64,000 bases of DNA from Pseudosulfitobacter koreensis. Its GTDB lineage: Bacteria; Pseudomonadota; Alphaproteobacteria; Rhodobacterales; Rhodobacteraceae. Position 1 is the first letter of the stretch. Each line of letters starts with the position of its first letter. This document shows, in pieces, positions 58,927 through 64,000 of this stretch. Made by a program: the position numbers and the translations under genes. The notes beneath the pieces are model-generated. The model made no database searches. It saw only the letters and a program-made list of their open reading frames with translations, and had not been told where the DNA came from. The stretch covers positions 1-64,000 of the forward strand of contig NZ_JANKJG010000008.1 of NCBI RefSeq assembly GCF_024733015.1. Direction: 5' to 3'.

Positions 58927-59556
58927 ATGCAAAACAAGAAACCAGAATTCAAGGCAAAAATTGGAATGGCGCTAGCCGTGCTCGTTATCGTTGCCTCTGT
59001 CGCATGGCCACTATTGACCGCTGAGGAACCGAATCTAACTTCCAATGAGAGGCTTCCGCTCAACTCAAGCGACGCATCAGTCGATGAACAAATTGTTTTT
59101 GAAAGCATCGAAAGTACACTCAGTGCCTTTTCCATCTCTTGCTTGGGTTCAGAACCAGACTTCAGCTCCATCAAGAAAGACCTTGCTGACATCGGCGCAA
59201 ACATTTCCGAGCTTCAGCGCGAAGGTGAAAGACATGAGATCTATACGCACACAAAAGTCGGTGGCTCGGTTATTTTTACAACCGGCGAAAACTACTACTC
59301 GTGCGGTATGGCTGCTCATGGCGACTACCTAAAGGCTGAAGCGATTACTATTGACTGGTTTTTCAAACAACGAAAAGCGTCCAACTATCCGATGTTTGGA
59401 GACCAGTCTGATCGGCGAATTTCCATGGCCACATACGACGCGCACGTGTGGAAGTTAGAAAAGCCAGATAGCGATAAGGTCGAACTTGTTCAGATCAAAG
59501 AACTGCCAAACGGTCTGGTTTCCGTCTCCCGCACAATAATCGACTTCACCAGATAG
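58927..59556 (+). CDS. Membrane-anchored protein of unknown function
   Basis: 209 residues from MQNKKPEFKAKIGMALAVLV; a GTG at 58873 in frame would add 18 residues. One hydrophobic segment near the start (IGMALAVLVIVASVAWPLL) should anchor or export it; the rest is soluble, with two cysteines (SISCLGSE and YYSCGMAA) that could pair outside the cell. I recognise no family. Base composition is clearly AT-richer than in the neighbours (codons such as AAA, GAA, ACT, TTT are common), which points to recent arrival next to tRNA-Gly. Confidence 0.65.
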   Translation: MQNKKPEFKAKIGMALAVLVIVASVAWPLLTAEEPNLTSNERLPLNSSDASVDEQIVFESIESTLSAFSISCLGSEPDFSSIKKDLADIGANISELQREGERHEIYTHTKVGGSVIFTTGENYYSCGMAAHGDYLKAEAITIDWFFKQRKASNYPMFGDQSDRRISMATYDAHVWKLEKPDSDKVELVQIKELPNGLVSVSRTIIDFTR

Positions 59557-59581
59557 ACGGAAAGGTTATTGGGGCTAAACA

Positions 59582-59779
59582 CTATCCCGCCACACCACCG
59601 TGGAAAACCTCGCGGGCTGTCTTGCGGCTGTGGCAGGATTTGCACAGCGACTGCCAGTTGGATTGGTCAAAGAACAACCTACGGTCACCCTTGTGCGGGG
59701 TGATGTGGTCGACATCAGTGGCAGGGCCTTCGGTCTCGGGGTTGACGGTAATTTCTGAAAGACTGCGCGTCCAAGACAT
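59582..59779 (-). pseudogene. Truncated HNH endonuclease (C-terminal half)
   Basis: 65 codons giving the core of an HNH nuclease: DVDHITPHKGDRRLFFDQSN (DH of the motif) and WQSLCKSCHSRKTAREV (N and H plus a CxxC pair). Phage-type HNH proteins of this kind are about 110-130 residues and have an earlier CxxC and helix; here the frame is closed by a stop 22 codons above the ATG with no matching sequence. It could be a minimal active HNH but looks like a remnant. Part of the small island after tRNA-Gly. Confidence 0.6.
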
Positions 59780-59935
59780 GTGCGGCCCTTGCTCCGGTGC
59801 AGCGACGCTCGCACGACCGGGGATGCGGCCAGTGCACGCTCAAACCTACAGGGTTCCTATGTTCGAACACCCCACAGGAGAAGCCCGTTAACCATTTCCA
59901 ATCAATGCAAGAATTGCCCCGCCCACCACAAACAC

Positions 59936-59964
59936 AAAAAGGCCGGTGCGCACCCGCACCGGCC
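59936..59964 (-). terminator. Terminator of the acyl-CoA ligase gene
   Basis: On the minus strand GGCCGGTGCG and CGCACCGGCC (59941-59950 with 59955-59964) form a 10-bp stem with a four-base loop, followed by TTTTT (59936-59940). It lies 24 bp after the ligase stop. The 150 bp to its left, up to the HNH remnant, show no gene. Confidence 0.9.
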
Positions 59965-59987
59965 CCTGTTTTGCACCGCGACGACAC

Positions 59988-61607
59988 TCAATCCATCAGG
60001 ATGTCGCCGAACTCCTCGCGCAGGGTGCGTTTCAGCACTTTGCCGGTGGCATTTCGCGGCAGCACGTCGGTGAAGACCACGCGGTCAGGGATCTGCCACT
60101 TGGCGATCTTGTCCTCGAAGATCGACAGCACGTCTTCCTCCGACGGGTCCTGCCCTTCGGCCTTGACCGCGACCAGAACCGGGCGCTCGTCCCATTTTTC
60201 GTGGCGCGCGCCGATCACCGCGGCGTCGGCCAGTTTCGGATGGGCAATCGCGATGTTCTCCAGATCAACCGAACTGATCCACTCGCCGCCCGACTTGATG
60301 ATGTCCTTCGAGCGGTCCTTGATGCTCAGATAACCGTCGGCATTGATGGTGGCCACGTCGCCGGTGTCGAACCAGCCGTCGGTCAGGGTTTCTTCGGTGG
60401 TCTGGCGGAAATAACTGTCTAGAATCCAGTGCCCGCGCACATACAGGTCACCCTGCGTCTTGCCGTCGTTGGGCAGCGTCTTGCCGTTCTCATCGACGAT
60501 CTTCAGCTCCACGCCGAACGGCGGACGGCCCTGGTTTTCGCGCATCTTGTAGCGCTCCGCATCGCTCAGCGCGTCATGCTTGGCCAGCAGCTGGTTGACC
60601 GAGCCCAAAGGCGACATTTCCGTCATGCCCCAGGCGTGGATCGTTTCCACGCCAAAGTTCTCCCGGAAGGCGGTGATCATCGACGGCGGACAGGCCGACC
60701 CGCCGATCACGGTACGCTCCAGCGTTTCCAGCTTGCTGCCGGATTTCAGCGCCTCGTTCACCAGCCCCAGCCAGATCGTCGGCACACCCAGAGCGACCGA
60801 AACCTTGTAGTCGTCGATCAGCTTGACCAGCGATGCACCGTCCAGACCGGGACCAGGCAGCACCATCGACGCGCCGGTCATCGCACAGGCATAAGGCGTG
60901 CCCCAGGCGTTGACGTGGAACATCGGCACCACGGGCAGCACCCGCTTGGTCGCGGACAGGTCCAGACTGTCGGGCAGTGCCGCCACCAGACTGTGCAGCA
61001 CGGTCGAGCGGTGCGAATAAAGCACCCCCTTGGGGTTGCCTGTGGTGCCCGAGGTATAGCACAGCGACGAGGCGGTGTTTTCTTCCAACTCGGGCCACTC
61101 GAACCCGGCATCGCCCGTGGCGATCAGCTCATCATAGAATTGCAGGCCGTCCAGAGCGGCGGCCGCCTCTTCATCCCGGCCTTCCATCAGCACGACGTGC
61201 TTGAGGTTGGGGCACTTGTCGCGGATCGCGGCCACCAGCGGCACGAAAGTCTTGTCGATGAACAGAACCTGATCGTCGGCGTGGTTGATGATATAGACCA
61301 GCTGTTCGGGGAACAGACGCGGGTTGATCGTGTGGCAGACAAAGCCCGCGCCAGACACGCCAAAGTAGATCTCAAGGTGGCGGCGGTTGTTCCAGGCGAT
61401 GGTGCCGCAGCGCGCCTGCGGATCAAGACCCAGCTTGGTCAGCGCGTCGCCCAGACGGTGCGCATTGGCCCCCACATCGCGCCAGCTTGTGGTTTCGACG
61501 CCGCCGCCGGTCTGGACCGAAAAGATCTCGGTGTCGCCGTGATAGCGCGCGGCATGGTCCACCAGTGCGGAAATCGTCAAAGGGGCAGTCATCATTTGGC
61601 CAAGCAT
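59988..61607 (-). CDS. Acyl-CoA ligase, DmdB-like (methylmercaptopropionate-CoA ligase family)
   Basis: 539 residues of the AMP-forming ligase family: SLCYTSGTTGNPKGVLYSH (P-loop), HAWGMTEMSPLG, GWFDTGDVATINADGYLSIKDRSKD and the C-terminal lysine in RNATGKVLKR. The start MLGQMMTAPLTISALVDHAARYHGD closely resembles DmdB of Ruegeria, which activates 3-methylmercaptopropionate from DMSP breakdown. DmdB homologues also act on ordinary medium-chain acids, and dmdA, dmdC and dmdD are not here, so the substrate is uncertain. GAGGAGG precedes the ATG. Confidence 0.85.
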   Translation of the reverse strand: MLGQMMTAPLTISALVDHAARYHGDTEIFSVQTGGGVETTSWRDVGANAHRLGDALTKLGLDPQARCGTIAWNNRRHLEIYFGVSGAGFVCHTINPRLFPEQLVYIINHADDQVLFIDKTFVPLVAAIRDKCPNLKHVVLMEGRDEEAAAALDGLQFYDELIATGDAGFEWPELEENTASSLCYTSGTTGNPKGVLYSHRSTVLHSLVAALPDSLDLSATKRVLPVVPMFHVNAWGTPYACAMTGASMVLPGPGLDGASLVKLIDDYKVSVALGVPTIWLGLVNEALKSGSKLETLERTVIGGSACPPSMITAFRENFGVETIHAWGMTEMSPLGSVNQLLAKHDALSDAERYKMRENQGRPPFGVELKIVDENGKTLPNDGKTQGDLYVRGHWILDSYFRQTTEETLTDGWFDTGDVATINADGYLSIKDRSKDIIKSGGEWISSVDLENIAIAHPKLADAAVIGARHEKWDERPVLVAVKAEGQDPSEEDVLSIFEDKIAKWQIPDRVVFTDVLPRNATGKVLKRTLREEFGDILMD

Positions 61608-61743
61608 CGGAACCTCCTCGATAGATCACGGAAGATCGTCGCCTGACCTGTCGCCCTGCGTTCGCAATCCTCCCGTTGGCGCCGACTGTGCCAAGCCACT
61701 GCAGGGCTTGCAAGCGTGGGCGCAGAGATTTACGCGTGGTCAG

Positions 61744-62217
61744 ATGGAAATTCCCTATCATCAGCCGCTGGATCATGGCCAGCAGACCCGCCTTGGCATC
61801 ACGCCCCCCGCTCCGCTGGCGGTGGCCGACCGCGTGCATCACGACGATCTCGATACGCTCAACCACGTCAACAACACCCGTTATTTCGTCTGGTTTGAAC
61901 GCCTGCGCATCCGGCACATGCAGATGTACGCGATCGGCAAGCTGAACGATCCCGACAGCCCGCGCATCGTGATCCGCTCGGGCGAGGTGCGCTTTGTCGA
62001 GGAAATCCGCGCGGGCACCGATTATGTCGTCACCACGACCTGTACCGCGCTGCGCACCACCTCGATGACCCTGGACCAGGCGATCTGGGCCGAGGGGCGC
62101 GTGCGTGCGACATTCTCATGCGTGATGGTGCTGCTGACGCAGGACGGATCTGCGCGCATGCCGATCCCGCAAGACATCCGCGACCGGCTGATCGCGGATG
62201 GCGCGCGCGCGGACTAA
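61744..62217 (+). CDS. Acyl-CoA thioesterase, 4HBT (hot-dog) family
   Basis: 157 residues from MEIPYHQPLDHGQ at 61744; an ATG at 61708 would add 12. The hot-dog core shows the active-site region TLNHVNNTRYFVWFERLRIR (aspartate/asparagine of the 4HBT motif) and SGEVRFVEEIRAGTDYVVTT. It should hydrolyse acyl-CoA thioesters. Divergent from the ligase gene by 136 bp, which would let the pair make and break related thioesters. Confidence 0.82.
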   Translation: MEIPYHQPLDHGQQTRLGITPPAPLAVADRVHHDDLDTLNHVNNTRYFVWFERLRIRHMQMYAIGKLNDPDSPRIVIRSGEVRFVEEIRAGTDYVVTTTCTALRTTSMTLDQAIWAEGRVRATFSCVMVLLTQDGSARMPIPQDIRDRLIADGARAD

Positions 62218-62233
62218 TAGTACGCCCCGCCCC

Positions 62234-63817
62234 TTAGGCCCGGTGGCGGTGCACGAATGCGACCAGCCCGCGTGTCGAGCCGTCCTTGCCCTCTGCGCTC
62301 TCGGTGCCCTCAACCACCGGCTGCAAGGCCGTCGCCAGTTCCTTGCCCAGCTCAACCCCCCACTGGTCATAGGAATTGATGCCCAGGATCACGCCCTCGA
62401 CAAACACCCGGTGCTCGTAGAGCGCCACGATCATGCCCAGCGTTTCGGGATCAAGCAGCGGATAGGCCAGCGTGACCGAAGGCCGGTTTCCGGGGAACAC
62501 CCGGTGCGCCGCCTGACGCTCCAGCTCGGCCCCCTCGAACTTGCCCGCAACAGACGCACGCGCCGCGTCCAGTGACCGGCCCCGCATCAGCGCCTCGGAT
62601 TGCGCCAGACAATTGGCCACCAGCAGATCATGGTGGTGCTTCAGTTCGGGCTCGTGCCCTTGTGCGGCGATCATGAACTCGCAGGGGATCACATCGGTGC
62701 CCTGATGGATCAGCTGATAGAACGCGTGCTGCCCGTTGGTGCCCGACGCACCCCAGACCACGGGGCCCGAGGGCACCGCAACCGGCTTGCCGTCCATCGT
62801 CACCGATTTGCCGTTGCTCTCCATCTCAAGCTGCTGGAAATAGGCAGGCAGCAGCGCCAGCCGCTGGTCATAGGGCAGCACCGCGCGGGTGCCGTATCCC
62901 AGAACCTGCCGGTGCCACATCCCCACCAGCGCGTGCATCAGCGGCATGTTTTCCACGCCTTCTGCTGCACGGAAATGCCGGTCCATCGCCTGTCCGCCGC
63001 GCAGGAACGCGTCAAAAGCCTTTGGCCCCACGGCGATCATCACGCTCAGCCCGATCGGCCCCCACATCGAATAGCGCCCGCCGACCCAATCCCCGAACCC
63101 GAACACACGCTCGGCCGGAATGCCGAAGTCAGCGGTCTTTTCCATGTTTGTCGACAGCGCCGCAAATTGCTGCGTGGGATCACCACCGTTGTCCTGCATC
63201 CAGGCGCGCGCGGTGCGGGCGTTGGTCATGGTCTCGATGGTCGCAAAGGTTTTCGAGGCGACGATGACCAGCGTGGTGCTTGCATCCAGCCCCCGCAGCG
63301 TGTCCGCGATGTGCGCGCCGTCCACGTTCGACACGAAATGCACCCTCGGCCCATCATGATAGGGCGTCAGCGCCTGCGCCGCCATCGCGGGCCCCAGATC
63401 GGACCCACCGATGCCGATGTTGATCACATCCGTCACATCCGATCCGCGCACCGCATCGGCATAGGCGCGCATCCGCGCCAGCGTGTCGAGGATACCGGGC
63501 ATCACGTCCGCGCCATCGACCTGCACAGCACCCCCGTCCAGATTGCGCAAAGCGGTGTGCAGCACCGCGCGCCCTTCCGTTTCATTGATCGGCGCACCTG
63601 CGAACATCGCATCGCGCTTGTCCTGCCAGCCCGATGCCCCGGCCAGCGCCAGCAGCATGTCACGGGTTTCGGCGTCCAGGTTCGTCTTGGAATAATCCAG
63701 CCGCATGTCGCCGGTCTGCACGCTGAAATCATCGGCGCGCGTTGCGTCAGCGCTGAACAGATCCAGCATATGACGGTCGGCCACCGCGGCGGCCTTGGTC
63801 TTCAATTCAGTCCACAT
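62234..63817 (-). CDS. pgi: Glucose-6-phosphate isomerase
   Basis: 527 residues, somewhat shorter than E. coli Pgi (549). Sugar-phosphate motifs: [34 protein letters not shown] and [15 protein letters not shown], with [12 protein letters not shown]-like [12 protein letters not shown] near the end. It interconverts glucose 6-phosphate and fructose 6-phosphate, feeding the Entner-Doudoroff and pentose phosphate routes. Three bases after the pgl stop. Confidence 0.96.
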   Translation of the reverse strand: MWTELKTKAAAVADRHMLDLFSADATRADDFSVQTGDMRLDYSKTNLDAETRDMLLALAGASGWQDKRDAMFAGAPINETEGRAVLHTALRNLDGGAVQVDGADVMPGILDTLARMRAYADAVRGSDVTDVINIGIGGSDLGPAMAAQALTPYHDGPRVHFVSNVDGAHIADTLRGLDASTTLVIVASKTFATIETMTNARTARAWMQDNGGDPTQQFAALSTNMEKTADFGIPAERVFGFGDWVGGRYSMWGPIGLSVMIAVGPKAFDAFLRGGQAMDRHFRAAEGVENMPLMHALVGMWHRQVLGYGTRAVLPYDQRLALLPAYFQQLEMESNGKSVTMDGKPVAVPSGPVVWGASGTNGQHAFYQLIHQGTDVIPCEFMIAAQGHEPELKHHHDLLVANCLAQSEALMRGRSLDAARASVAGKFEGAELERQAAHRVFPGNRPSVTLAYPLLDPETLGMIVALYEHRVFVEGVILGINSYDQWGVELGKELATALQPVVEGTESAEGKDGSTRGLVAFVHRHRA

Positions 63818-63820
63818 AAT

Positions 63821-64000
63821 TCAGTCTGCCCAATGTACGGTAATATCTTCCAGAACCGCCGCAATCGGCGCATCCTGCGGTGTCAGATCCATCGCCCGTT
63901 CCAGTGCCGCGCGTTTCTCGGCACCGAAAATCACCAGATGTTTCGACATCGCGTCGTTCAGCACATGCGCCGACAGGCTGATGCGCGGCTCCTGCCCCTC
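63821..64000 (-). CDS. pgl: 6-phosphogluconolactonase, C-terminal part
   Basis: The last 59 codons of a gene that runs off the right edge. The peptide has PRISLSAHVLNDAMSKHLVI, then FGAEKRAALERA, and ends in ITVHWAD, all typical of the Pgl/DevB C-terminus. TGA, three bases, then the pgi ATG: the zwf-pgl-pgi order is usual in this family of bacteria, so zwf is expected further right. Confidence 0.85.
   Translation of the reverse strand, partial: EGQEPRISLSAHVLNDAMSKHLVIFGAEKRAALERAMDLTPQDAPIAAVLEDITVHWAD

Noticed and set aside
59715-59987. 90-codon minus-strand frame that might supply the missing start of the HNH gene
   Set aside because: Its residues do not resemble the HNH N-terminal half and it overlaps the ligase terminator; a frameshifted full gene is not supported.

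Overview
The window reads as chromosomal DNA of a marine-type alphaproteobacterium of the Rhodobacteraceae (Roseobacter group). Signs of this are the high-GC coding bias, an IscR without the usual cysteine triad heading a suf operon, a CckA phosphorelay kinase, TTAA-N7-TTAA CtrA-type boxes, a GTTC-N7-GTTC SOS box before recA, a DmdB-like CoA ligase, an RTX/Hint protein and a typical Roseobacter intergenic repeat. Species cannot be named from the sequence alone. Most of the window is ordinary housekeeping DNA; accessory features lie at the left edge and near 58.6-59.9 kb.

Layout. 0-10 kb: the edge of an ISNCY-like insertion sequence, then a minus-strand run yicC - gmk - gamma-carbonic anhydrase - metZ-like - phoR - RTX/Hint gene - pstB remnant - phoU - phoB. 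The usual pstS-pstC-pstA-pstB block between phoR and phoU is absent. A 1040-residue RTX/Hint gene and the last third of pstB stand in its place. 10-22 kb: a PAS protein, class II DAHP synthase, a GlxA/AraC regulator, a PQQ-type sugar dehydrogenase, a complete branched-chain amino-acid type ABC importer (binding protein, terminator, livG-F-H-M), a HerA-like ATPase, and an RNA-rich intergenic stretch with two candidate small RNAs. 22-28 kb: an IalB-family protein, an envelope cluster (L,D-transpeptidase, lpxD, acyl carrier protein, ketoacyl synthase), a Tat-exported peptidase-like protein and tRNA-Arg(CCG).

28-38 kb: the Fe-S assembly operon iscR - cysteine desulfurase - sufB - pyruvyl-transferase-like gene - sufC - sufD - two membrane proteins - sufS, behind a perfect palindrome, with a divergent hydrolase/HD cluster. 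38-49 kb: icd, a glutamine amidotransferase, an Lrp regulator with an SMR transporter, typA, alaS, and recA with its SOS box. 49-58 kb: cckA with a CtrA-type box just upstream, rsmB, guaB, an agmatinase-family enzyme, and an ASKHA corrinoid-reactivase-like protein overlapping a methyltransferase. 58-64 kb: tRNA-Gly(CCC) followed by about 1.3 kb of AT-richer DNA (orphan gene and truncated HNH gene), then a DmdB-like ligase, a thioesterase, pgi and the end of pgl.

Main points for a second look are the rebuilt pho locus, the cuckoo/CcsR-like small RNA near 21.5 kb with a second candidate behind it, the lpxD-ACP-KAS envelope cluster, and the CtrA box in front of cckA. All family assignments come from reading motifs and remembered families; no database search was possible.
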